NCBI GenBank assembly: GCA_030280995.1
Contig: JASXTE010000007.1
Coordinates: 19,383,501-19,447,500 of the forward strand
Reading direction: 5' to 3'
DNA: 64,000 bases
Origin: Hemileia vastatrix
Taxonomy: Eukaryota; Basidiomycota; Pucciniomycetes; Pucciniales; Zaghouaniaceae
Position numbers and translations under genes: made by a program. The notes beneath the pieces were generated by a model. The model was not told where the DNA came from. It searched no databases and was given only the letters and a program-made list of their open reading frames with translations. This document shows, piece by piece, positions 10,837 through 20,632 of this stretch (its first letter is position 1; each line of letters starts with the position of its first letter).

Positions 10837-11706
10837 ATGGAAGAAGAAAAAAAAAGAAAAGAAAGGAGAAGGAAAAGATAAGTAGAAAACAATTTGTATC
10901 TTTATTTTTTATTTTGTTGTTTTACTTGAAATATTTATTTATATTTTATTTTGGTTATTTTAATTGAAATTTTAATATTTTTATAAGATTTTGATAGAAA
11001 ATGAAAATGAAAGAAATAATATTTAAATGCAGTTTTTTGTTTTAAAATTTTGAATATTTAATTGAGAAAAAAAAATTTAGTTTTAAGTTTTTGAAAAGAA
11101 AGAAAAATTTAAGTAAGAAAAAGAATAGTTGATTGAAAAATTTTGCTTTAAAATGAAATGTTAATGAGAGAAAAATTTGTTATTTGTGAAAGTTTAATTA
11201 TTGGAATTTTTTGAGGAATTTTGGTTATTTGAAAAGAAAGAGAAAGAAGAATTTGAGAGAAAGAAGTAATTTGTTCAAAGAATTTTAAAAGAGAGATCTA
11301 AAGGTTGAAGTGAAGTTTGAGAGAGATTGTCGTGTTGAGTTTGTGAAAATTTTGATTGTTTGATGAAAAAAAATTTAAGGAAGAAAATGTATATAGAAAA
11401 TTGAAAAGAGAAGAAAGAGAAAATTTAAAGGAATTATTGATTTTAAAAGGTTTTATGAATTTTAAATTTTATTTGTTTTATTTTATTTTTAATTTAATTT
11501 AATTTTATTTAATTTTATTTTTTTATTATTTTATTTTATTTTATTTATTTATTTTAAAGAAGGTTGAAAAACTTTTGAAAAGAAAAAAGAAGAAAGAAGA
11601 AAAAAAATAAAACAAAAATAAGGAATTTTTTAGAAGTAAAGATGTTTTAGATTTTAAAGAGAAGAAAGAAAAGAAAAAAGAGAAGAGAAAAAAATAAAAG
11701 AGAGTT
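10837..11706. other. AT/purine-rich low-complexity spacer in B1
   Basis: Runs of A, GAAA and TTTTATTTTA, with no open frame worth keeping. It lies between the convergent 3' ends of the antisense gene and pol. The equivalent part of B2 (37560-38380) is also low-complexity. Confidence 0.7.
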
Positions 11707-14500
11707 TTAAGGTTTTGATTTTAAAGGATAGTTAAGATGGAAAGATTTTAGGAGTTCAGGGGCGTTAGAAACATTAATGGCTGGTTCCCAGGATGTTTTG
11801 TCTGAGTCATCAAGGAAGCCTTCCCATTCCACAAGGTATTGAAGTTTCCCCTTGCGCATTCTTGAATCAAGGATAGGCTTACTTCTCACTCTAGATGGTC
11901 TTCTACTTTGACTGGTTCTGGAGGAGGTTGGTTCCTGCCCGGGTATGTTTCTCAAGCCAGTTCCAGGAGAGATACGTGAAAAAACAGGGTGAATAGCCTG
12001 CCATTTAGGAGGTAGCTTGAGTTGAAATGCAGTTTTAGAGACTTCAGATTCATTTTTGAATGGTCCCAAGCGCCTTTTGGCTAGTTTCTTTGATGGTCAA
12101 GTTGTTCAAATGTTTCGTGCGTTGAGCCATACTTTGTTGCCTGGTTTAAAGGGAGGAGCAGATTGTCGATGTTTGTCAGCCTGTTTCTTGTACCTTCGAA
12201 TAGCTAGTTCCAAGTTTAATTTAAGTTCTTCTTGGAGTCGTAATATGGTTTGAAGAGAATTTTCCGCAGGATGACTAGTTCCTACATGAATTGAGTTAAA
12301 TTGAGGATGTCTTCCATAAACAGTTTCAAAAGGAGATTGTCATGTCGAAGAATGAGTTGAGTTATTATAAGCAAATTTGGCCAATGGTAACCATGTGGTC
12401 TAATCTTCTTGTGGATAACTGACATACATTTGAAGGTATTGTTTGAGGATTTGGTTGACCCTTTCCGTTTGCCCATCGGTTTCAGGATGATAGGCTGTGA
12501 AGAGATTTCTCGTGATATTGAGTTGTTGACACATTTGAGTCCAGAATGTGGATACAAACAATGAGCCTCTATCTGAAATAATATCATTAGGTAAGCCATG
12601 TTTGGAAAATACATATTCTAGAAACAATTTTGACAAATCTTCTTCTGTAGCAGTAGTAGTGGTTTTAATGAAAATAGACATTTTTGAAAATATATCTACT
12701 ATTACTAATATAGCATCAAAATTATTAGAAAGAGGGAGTTGAGAAATAAAATCCATCAATAAAGATTCCCAAGGTTTAGAGGGAATAGGAAGTGGTTTAA
12801 GCAACCCATGCTTCCGGTGACGGGGAGCCTTATTCCTATTACATTCATAACAAGCTCTTATATAGGCCTTGATTTCTCTGGTCATTCCTGGCCAGAAGAA
12901 ATCCCTTTCTATTAACTGGTAGATTTTATCAACCCCAAAATGACCAGCTAATAGAGAATCATGTCGACTATTGAAAATACATAATTTTATTTCATTGTTG
13001 TCGGGTATGACTACTCTACCTTCGAAAACTAATAGACCTGATTCAATCCTAAATTGTTTGGCCCCTTGCTTTGAGATTATTTTGTCTTTTAAGCCAAAGC
13101 AATAATTGTCCTTCGACTGAGCTTTGAGGATGTTGGATAGTGGATTTTGAAAAGATTGAATTGTCATCGAACTGAGTTGATGAGTTGTTAACATTGATTT
13201 GTTGAAAATTGATTTCACATTTGCTGGGTTCTTGTCAGCAAATGCATCCTTCTGCTGTGGGTAAACGTCATCCCGGCGTGACAGGATATCTGGGACAATG
13301 CAGTTCTTACCTGGGCAATAGGAAATAGATAAAGGAAATTCAGACAAAAATTCAGCCCACCTGGCTTGACACCTGGTTAGCACTTTGGAAGACATAAAGT
13401 ATTTCAAAGCATTATGGTGTGTTAGAATTTGAAAAGGACTATCTAGGCTGAGAAAAAAAGAGCACCATTTTTTAAGACAGTGAATAATAGCTAAAAGCTC
13501 TTTGTCATGAATTTCATAATTTAATTCCGCCGCAATGAGTTTGCATGACTCAAAAGCAACAGGATGAAACAATTTTGTTTCAGGTTTTAATTGAAAAATC
13601 ACCCCTGCAATAACATAATTGCTAGCATCTGTCTCAACTATTTTCAAAGCAGAAGGATCAAAGTGTTGAAGAATTGGAGCTGTGGTCAATGCAGTCTTCA
13701 ATGCTTCAAATTCCTTTTGTGCTGTAGAGGTAAAAACAAAAGGAATATCTTTTCTAAGAAAAGAAGTAAGATTGGAAATAGTTTTAGAGTAATATTTTAT
13801 AAATCTTCTATAGAAATTGGCAAAACCCAAAAATCTTTGGAGGGATTTAACGGTTTTGGGCTCAGGCCATTCCAGGATTTTTTGGACCTTTTTGTCTTCC
13901 ATGACTAAACCATCAGTGGATAACGTAAAACCAAAAAAATAGATTTATTTAAGATGGAATTCACATTTATCGAACATGATGAATATGTTCATCTAGAGTC
14001 TTCAAGAAAATTAAAATATCATATAAATAGACAACAAAAAATTGTTTGACAACATCTTGAAATATGTCATTAACAAAGGTTTGAAAATTAGATGGTGCGT
14101 TACACAATCCAAAAGGCATAAAAATATTCAAAACTTCCAAATCTAGTGCGCATTGCAGTCAGTGGTTCATGACTTTCCGCAATGCAAACAGGATTATAAG
14201 CGCCTCTTAGATCAACTTTAGAAAAGAAATTAGCACCATTGAAAAGGGTAAGAAGCAATGACATAGGAGGAACAGGATATGCATTCTTCTTAGTGACTGT
14301 GTTGAGATTTCTATAGTCAACACACGACCTAAGGCTACCATCCTTTTTCTTTACAAAAAGGACAGGGGAGCCGGTTGGAGATTTACTGGCTCTGATGAAA
14401 CCTTTGGCTACATTCTATGAAATGTAGTCTTGAAGAACTTGAGATTTGTCCTTCAACAAAGAATAGACAGGACCTGCTGGAGGTACTGGACCTATTAACT
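11707..14500 (-). pseudogene. pol of B1: RT, RNase H, integrase, chromodomain
   Basis: RT lies at 14500-13903 with frame breaks. Its active site (about 14020) reads YLYD where B2 has YLDD, so the catalytic Asp is lost. RNase H and integrase form a 500-residue frame (13902-12400). It has a His/Cys zinc-binding region (HDSLLAGHFG, CYECNRNK) and a catalytic triad at LLMDF, ISDRG and PETDGQTER. A TAG follows at 12397-12399 (Trp expected), then three more in-frame stops. The same frame ends in a chromodomain (about 11880-11720, YLVEWEGF...TSWEP), which in chromoviruses guides integration to heterochromatin. Confidence 0.9.
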
Positions 14501-15289
14501 CTATTTGATGGTTGTAGGGTCAATGAGGTGGTAACTTATTGGCCTTGAAAATTGAGAGAACATCAAGGAAATTGTGATAGATATCCGGTAGAGTTGATTT
14601 AATGGCTTTAACGTTGATTTGGTCATCCTCATCATCTTTGAGAGAATCTGTGAGGGAAGACCAGAATTGAGAGAGCATAATTCGACTACTTCAAGGCAAT
14701 TTAAATCCTCTTCGAGTGAAGTGATTGAGCTAGAAGAGTTAGCCAATTGCTCATTTAGAGAAGTATCAAATGCTTTCAAGTCATCTGGAAGAGATTTGTC
14801 CTCTAGCAGGACATTTTCAGGCAGTTTGTTTAACTCTCTATTGACCTGCATTGAAGAATCAGAAATATACTTAGTGCGTGGGGTGATCAATCCCCGTGTC
14901 CAATCAATTTCCGGATTACAATGCGTTAAAATTTCATGGCCAAGAATGGTATCGTCCATCCTTGGGGCGTCCAAGACTGACAATTCCCACTCAAAGGAGG
15001 GAAATTTCGGAAAGTTGAAAACCCATAAAAATTTCTTACTTACCCAATATTTGGGTTCCTCTGATTTGACCAAATAAATTGGAGTTCGATCAATATCTGT
15101 AAATGTCAGTTGTAACTTCTTGGAAAAAGTTAAACTTAAAAAAGAAATTGAAGCTCCAGAGTCTATAAGACAAATGAAGGGGGTATCCTCCTTAAAAAGA
15201 ATGAATCTCAAGCGATTTAAGGCAACTCCAGTCCTTAAGACATAGAGTTTCTGTGCACTGGGAGAGATCAGATAGTTTGCTTTGCACAC
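14501..15289 (-). pseudogene. Aspartic protease region of B1
   Basis: A 262-residue frame with the retropepsin-type active site CLIDSGASISFL (about 15160-15130) and the second conserved region ILGHEIL. It would cleave the Gag-Pol polyprotein. It sits between gag and RT as usual for Ty3 elements. Flanking frames are broken, so no complete polyprotein is encoded. Confidence 0.8.
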
Positions 15290-16491
15290 AAGTAAACTAT
15301 CTACTAGTTTTTTGACCTTGAACTAGTATCTTCTCTTTCCTTCAACTTTACACAATATTCTAGCTTGTGCTTACCCCCACAATACATACATAACCCATTA
15401 TCTGCTTGTATCTTCCTCTCAGCTTCTTTAAGTTCTCCTTTTGGATCCAGTACCTTACTGATATTGCCTGGGGTCGAGCTTTTTGGTCGAGGTTTGTCCT
15501 TTCACTTATTGGGTTTGGATTGAGTTGAGGAGGATTTAGTTGGCCTTGGGTGTTAAGAAGGTCCCAATTTAAAATTTAGGCCTTGAGATTTGTTGGCGTA
15601 TCAACAATGTTGTAGTTGTCCTTGATAAATGCCGTGGAGTTTGAGGGTTCAATCCATCAAATCCATTTAAGTAGTCATCTTCTGACCATGAAGATTTAAT
15701 TGATCCAAAATCCTCGAAGGAAGTCCCTTTTTGAAATGATACATAAGAGAAGCATTATTCTAACCTACTCAAGTTTGAAGTGCTATGAAGTTCGAGATGT
15801 ATTCAGAGGCTTTACCATTATCACTCATGCGGAGGAAGTCAAGTTCAATTTCTGCGTTGTCACTTTCATTAGGGTCACCGAACAATGTAAAAAGTTTGAC
15901 TTCGAACTTTTCCCAGTTATTAATAAGTAAGTGGGTCTCTGTCAAAGAGAGCATGAGAAGATAAGGTTCAAACCACCTTGCTGCCTTTCCGGCTAGGAAT
16001 GAAAAAGTGTAAACAACCTTTGATCGGTCATTATTGAAGGTTCAAGGATCATTATGGAAGAGTAGCTTGCATGTTTGCAAGAAAGGTCGCAATCTGTCTG
16101 GATGTTCTCCATCAAATTTATCAGGAGATTTCATGGAAGGAGTTTAAAATTTTGATCCCTCAGAAGACGTTGGATTTGAAAGGGTCTTCATGAAAAGTCT
16201 CATGAAGTCTTCCAGAGAATTAGGTGGTCCAGGTTCCAAAGGTTGACCAGAAGGGTGTGTAGCAGGGGCAGATAGTGCCTTGTGCATTGTATCCTCTCCT
16301 TCTTCATTATCACTAGAATCATCAAAATCTTGTGGGATGTCTTCTACAGATTGGACTGAGTGTTGCTGTTCCCTAAGGTCGAGAGGTTCCAGGGAGTGAG
16401 TGCAAGAAACAGGCTGTGTGGCTGTTGGCCTGCCCCTGGCACAAGCCCTAGTAGTAGCCCCCGTAGGAGGAGTGCATTGAACAGGTGCCAT
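15290..16491 (-). pseudogene. gag of B1 (fragmented)
   Basis: Starts at ATG 16491. The first 115 residues run to a stop at 16144. Other pieces follow in changing frames: a capsid-like segment at 15954-15769 and a zinc knuckle CMYCGGKHKLEYC near 15400-15350. The knuckle spacing is C-x2-C-x3-H-x4-C, one residue shorter than canonical. The role would be the structural particle protein. Confidence 0.75.
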
Positions 16492-16559
16492 TTTAAGAAT
16501 TTAGAAAACACCTGAAAAAGGACGTAGTAGTGCAAAGAATGAGAAATACGGAGAATTAA

Positions 16560-16871
16560 ATTATACTGTCACTGGACGACCTACGCACAAGGTCGAGAGT
16601 GTTCCTGAAAGTGAGATGAAGGGAGAAAATTTAGAAACTTCTTCGAAGCACAGAGGGAATGTTTGAGGAAGTGATTCGAAGATGACTCAAAGGAAGAACT
16701 ACTGCTTTGAGATATGTTCAATAAGAATCTTAATATAATTGAAAGTAATACTAATATTCTTAGAATCTCACAAAGGGTTGCAAACTCAACAATCAAAGAT
16801 TTAAATTTAGAAAAATTATTGAGAAAAGATGAAATATATAATAATAATAATTTAACTTGCAGCTTTTACCA
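16560..16871 (-). other. Leader and primer-binding site of B1
   Basis: On the minus strand TGGTAAAAGCTGCAAG (16856-16871) directly follows the LTR and has the TGG start of a tRNA primer-binding site. The leader at 16560-16830 is homologous to 39790-40110. I did not identify the tRNA. Confidence 0.5.
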
Positions 16872-17370
16872 CTATTAACTATAAATACCTTTTATAATTT
16901 AATTTTAAAGAAACATCGAACCAAAAACCTACCCCTTTTAATCTGTTACTCCTTCATGCATTGACCTCATACCCATCCATCATTCTGCACACCACAGACG
17001 TCCAAATTTACACCCGTTACACCTGGACCCTCCGTACTAACATCCGTTAACCCCTTAATCCTCCACTAACCATTCTGTCCATGCTCACTACACCTTTTTA
17101 ATAACCCACAGATATTTAATAAACCTTTTAGCGGAATATTGCATTGAATATTGTGCTGTGTGTTGCTTAGCAAAGAAAAGCCTAAAAACACTTTTGAGAA
17201 TTGACTAATTTAGATTTAAAGTTTAGATTAGTGCAGTTGAAAAGTGAGTACACAAAGGGAAGTTGCTTTTGCTAGGTAGAATCTCTTTCTGCGCTTGTGT
17301 ATGGATTTAGACATCTGTTTTATTAATTTAATGAGCTGCTTTTGCCTCAAGTGTCAAGTGGGGCATGACA
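16872..17370 (-). repeat. 5' LTR of B1
   Basis: Starts TGTCATGCCCCAC on the minus strand at 17370 and pairs with 9263-9747. The internal edge is placed next to the primer-binding site. The terminal CA expected for an LTR is not evident, so that edge is approximate. Confidence 0.75.
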
Positions 17371-17594
17371 CTGACTATGTTGGGGCTACCAACAGTGAGG
17401 GAAGACAAGACTGACTATGCTGGATACAGCAGTGAGACAAGAAAGTAACTAGATTACTTAATAAGTTGTCCAATGAGGAGCACTCTACAGCTCTTGCCCC
17501 ATATAACCCCATTATGCAGTATACACTCTTCCACACTTTCAATGCATAGCGCCCCTAGCGCTCCTCCTCTCCACATCTCAACCAAATCCTAACA
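17371..17594 (-). repeat. 3' LTR of C, truncated by B1
   Basis: Matches 34475-34702 closely and ends CCTAACA on the plus strand. The first ~90 bp of the plus-strand LTR are missing because B1 is inserted there. Confidence 0.85.
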
Positions 17595-17626
17595 CTACCC
17601 CCCTTTTTTCCCCTCCTTCCCCCTGC
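17595..17626 (-). promoter_or_regulatory. Polypurine tract of C
   Basis: On the minus strand GGAAGGAGGGGAAAAAAGGG lies against the 3' LTR start. This is the expected primer for plus-strand DNA synthesis. Confidence 0.75.
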
Positions 17627-17627
17627 A

Positions 17628-18048
17628 CTACTTCTCAAACTCTTTCAGCTTTCCCTTAGCATTTATTAAATTCTCCACTTGCTCCCAAGACCTATCTCCA
17701 ACCCCATAACCTTTCCAATGCACTAAGTACTGAACCTTTCCCCTGTATACTCTCTTTGAAACAACCTTTTCTACCTCAAACTCCTCTTCATTCCACACCT
17801 GAATTGGTGCTGGTGGTTCTTCTGGGCGTCCTGGAATCATATCTTCTCTGTGCTCTGTCAGTAATGAAGTATTAAAAAACTGGATGTACTTGTCTCATTG
17901 AGATTGGTAGCTCCAATTTGTAAGCTGAGTCAGATACTTTTCGCTTGACTTTGAATGGCCCCTTTTTCTTGTGATATAGTTTAGTGCTGGGACGTAATGT
18001 GGAAATAAAACATGAGCTGTGCCAAACCTTGTCACCTACCCGTAGCGT
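17628..18048 (-). pseudogene. C pol C-terminus with chromodomain
   Basis: The stretch at 18048-17880 encodes the integrase C-terminal GPF/Y region (VGDKVW...KKGPFKV...VHPVF). A frame break follows, then a 70-residue frame (17840-17628) holds a chromodomain: [20 protein letters not shown], then KGYG and SWE. It is the continuation of the integrase at 29910-31105. Confidence 0.85.
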
Positions 18049-19160
18049 TGTGGTAGCCTAAAGTTTAGTATGGCACCTAAGTACGTAAATGGAGTTATTA
18101 CAGCATGCAAGATTGGCGTTATTATTTTTTTATATATAAAAGGGTTTTATTTAATTTATTTGAGTTTTAAATATGAAGAAATTGGTCACAAGCAAATGCC
18201 TACACAAAAACAATTTATTTTACGGAGAAAACTTATTTTTACGGTCTGAAAAATTTATAAGTATCAAGTTAAGTCACTCAAGAACCTTGGGAAATTTTCC
18301 CAGAATTTTTACTATTTTTCTTATATTTTTAAATGAATTTTGAAGTTTTATAGAAATATTTACGTTTTCAGAAATTACTTAACTTCGATGAATTTTCACG
18401 GGGTAATTAGAGCTGCGCAGACTACGAAAATTAGTTTGGTATGTAAAGGGGAAGTAGCTCTATTATGTGTAATTTTTCTAGATTTTTTATTATAGTTTTA
18501 AGGTTCTAATTGAGTCCGGAAGTCCGGAAGGACTCCGTTTCGACTCCGTACGGACTCCGTTCCGGCTCCGGATTGACTCTGGAAGAGCTCTGGAGGGGAA
18601 AACTTAGGCACGTGACTAGGAATACTTAAGCGCTTCTCAAACTCGAAATTGAGAGAGGGGGACACAACATACAGCTTAATCTTTAACCACCACGGTCTCA
18701 TTTTTTATTACTCAACAAATTAAATAAATTGTAATACCCTTATAACTTTATATTTTATATATAACATTTTAGAAATACTACTCAACAATTTAAATCACAC
18801 TTCATACAGGGTATCTTTAGAAAGGTCTTCACCACTGGGACTTGATTATTGCTGTCTCATAAAAATTCAAATTATTATAAAAACATAAAAGTCAATCTTT
18901 TCAGATCTTTCACTGGTACACCTTAATTGTTGTTATCAGTATTTCTTTTCTCAACAGCCACGATCATTAAATCTCAATAAGCGTTAAATATTTTAGAGTT
19001 TCATTATTTTCATCAATCAGATCCAAGTAGATTGGTTAGCTTAGTGATTTAGAATTCCCATTTTGTTATTTTTATTGGAAGGACGGGGTTTTCAGCTAAA
19101 TCCACATATCTCCTCCGGATTCTGCTTACAGCAAGGCGACTGTAAGAGTTTACCTTACCA
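18049..19160 (+). repeat. 5' LTR of A2 (1112 bp)
   Basis: TGTGGTAGCC...CTTACCA. It has a run of GACTCCG-type short repeats near 18535-18570, one 11-bp unit shorter than in the 3' LTR. Apparent open frames inside are not genes. Confidence 0.93.
18133..18142 (+). promoter_or_regulatory. TATA box in the A2 LTR
   Basis: TATATAAAAG about 85 nt into the LTR, repeated in the 3' LTR near 28870. It is the best candidate promoter for the element transcript. Confidence 0.5.
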
Positions 19161-19164
19161 TAGT

Positions 19165-19181
19165 TGGCGCCCAACGTGGGG
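19165..19181 (+). promoter_or_regulatory. Primer-binding site of A2
   Basis: TGGCGCCCAACGTGGGG starts 4 nt after the LTR end. The identical 17 nt lie next to the A3 5' LTR (63435-63451), so family A uses one tRNA primer. The tRNA was not identified. Confidence 0.8.
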
Positions 19182-19337
19182 TTTGAATTCTCTAGCTTTC
19201 TTTAAAGACTTACTTGGATCAAGAATGTTATTAGCCTGCAAGAGGCTTATTCTTTGGAACTCTAATTGGATTTTTGTTATTGGCCTGCAAGAGGCTTGTT
19301 ATTTTAACGGTTGTTAACGCTTTTCTTATGTTTTGGG

Positions 19338-20540
19338 ATGTCTTCTATTATTGGAACTGCTGTGTTGGCTGCTGGTGTACCTGTTAAGGCATCAGTAAGG
19401 ATTGTATCTTGGGTTGGGCCCAAGTTTTCTGGAGATGATTTAGAAGGATTTTTACATAGGTATGAAACTGCAGCTGCAATTGATGGTGCTTTACCTTTGG
19501 ATATGGTGAAGCAGATTAGGTTCTTTATTTTGGACAGGGGGGTGGAAAATGAGGTTATTTCTATGGATGGTTATAAAGATCAAGATTGGAGAAAGCTCAA
19601 GATGGAAATGGAAAAAAGGTGGCCAAAAGTTTATTCATTGGAGGATCTAAAGGATATAGCTAGGAAATGGGAATCAAAAGGTGGTGTAACATCTCTGCAT
19701 CAGTATCATCAGTTTATGGTTGAATTTCAGGTGGTTCTGGATTATTTGTTGGAGTATGAAATTTTATTTCATGATAATGCATCAAAGTATATTTTTTGGG
19801 ATGCTATGGGGGAAAAGGTTAAGAAAGATGTTTTGATGGTGCTTATTAATGCGAATTTAATGAAGGATTGCCCAGATGGAGAAACTAGGATTCCTGGTAT
19901 GGAGGTGCTAAAGAAGGCTATTTTAGAACATCTGGATACTCATAACTCTGTTGACTTGGACTCTGGAGAAGACACTGAGGTCGCTCAAGAGATAGAAGAG
20001 GATGGTGTAAAAGAACTAGTTACTGATGAAATTTCAGATTCAGCCATTCCTGAAGATTTTGTCCAGCCTGAAGATATTATTTTTGTTGACTCTTCTGTTT
20101 GGAAAGAAGAGGTTTCTGAAGATGAAGATATTATTGTCACTGATGAAGAAAATTTGGATGTTGGAGATAATTTTGTTTTGGATAATTTGGAATTTGATTT
20201 AGAGGAATATTTACCTCAGGTTTTGTCTTCAAAAGCGGAGACTGTCTGCAATTCAGATGTGGATATGGTTTATGAATCTGGTATATGTATGGTGGATTTG
20301 CTTCAATCTCAGGAAGAGATTTTTATGGAGGATATGGTTTTCCCTGCACTAATAAAGAGTGTAGTGGCATTTGATAATAGAGTGCATAAATTGGATGCAC
20401 TCATGTTTTGGAAAAGGGTTGTTTTTTTTATGTCCAATGGTAGGACAAATTTTGGGGGTTTATTTTTGGGTTTATGGAATCGGTGGATAAGCCCTTGGGG
20501 CAAAATTATGGATTATCTCCAGGGGATATCAAGAATTTAA
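19338..20540 (+). CDS. Gag of A2 (no zinc knuckle)
   Basis: The ATG at 19338 is chosen because its downstream sequence aligns with the A3 gag start (SVRIVSWVGPKFSGDDLEGF compared with CVRIKTWDGTKFNGENVKWF). It encodes about 400 residues. Residues 1-210 are the capsid-like region shared with A3 (YETAA, DMVKQI, WDAMGEKVKKDVL). An acidic stretch follows (EDIIVTDEENLDVGDN) and then a diverged C-terminus. The CCHC knuckle seen in A3 is absent and so is any downstream protease, which suggests an internal deletion. The frame itself is open. It would form particles, perhaps only with help from other elements. Confidence 0.8.
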   Translation: MSSIIGTAVLAAGVPVKASVRIVSWVGPKFSGDDLEGFLHRYETAAAIDGALPLDMVKQIRFFILDRGVENEVISMDGYKDQDWRKLKMEMEKRWPKVYSLEDLKDIARKWESKGGVTSLHQYHQFMVEFQVVLDYLLEYEILFHDNASKYIFWDAMGEKVKKDVLMVLINANLMKDCPDGETRIPGMEVLKKAILEHLDTHNSVDLDSGEDTEVAQEIEEDGVKELVTDEISDSAIPEDFVQPEDIIFVDSSVWKEEVSEDEDIIVTDEENLDVGDNFVLDNLEFDLEEYLPQVLSSKAETVCNSDVDMVYESGICMVDLLQSQEEIFMEDMVFPALIKSVVAFDNRVHKLDALMFWKRVVFFMSNGRTNFGGLFLGLWNRWISPWGKIMDYLQGISRI

Positions 20541-20632
20541 TTCCTCCGAAATGAGGATAAACTACCTAAACTCGGCTGAAATTTTCTTTTATTGTTATGT
20601 CTTCGATTTATTCAGGATTCAAATTATTATGA
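20541..20632 (+). other. Gag-pol spacer of A2 with one motif copy
   Basis: 92 bp between the gag stop and the pol ATG. It contains TTCCTCCGAAATGAGGATAAACTACC (written with its context split as CCTC-CGAAAT-GAGG then ATAAACT), another stem-loop motif copy. Confidence 0.6.

Larger units (their letters stand above)
9263..17370 (-). mobile_element. Chromovirus (Ty3/gypsy) B1
   Basis: Two ~490-bp LTRs (9263-9747 and 16872-17370) flank gag, protease, RT, RNase H, integrase and a C-terminal chromodomain, all on the minus strand. An antisense gene lies next to the 3' LTR. The 3' LTR is cut at its end by A1. The 5' LTR abuts a truncated LTR of C, so B1 is inserted in C. Stops in every gene and a YLYD reverse transcriptase box show that it is inactive. 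Confidence 0.88.
17371..18048 (-). mobile_element. Chromovirus C, 3' segment
   Basis: Contains a partial 3' LTR (17371-17594), a polypurine tract, and the integrase tail plus chromodomain. It continues at 29910-34702. The two parts were separated by A2, which left TAGCGT on both sides (18043-18048 and 29910-29915). Confidence 0.88.

Noticed and set aside
18498..18701. Open frames repeated in both A2 LTRs (18498-18701, 29244-29450)
   Set aside because: They lie on the minus strand within LTR repeats rich in GACTCCG units and have no relatives outside the LTR.
19960..19980. Possible protease active site DSG in A2 gag
   Set aside because: The DSGED stretch is in an acidic region without the hydrophobic flanks or second conserved block of retropepsins.
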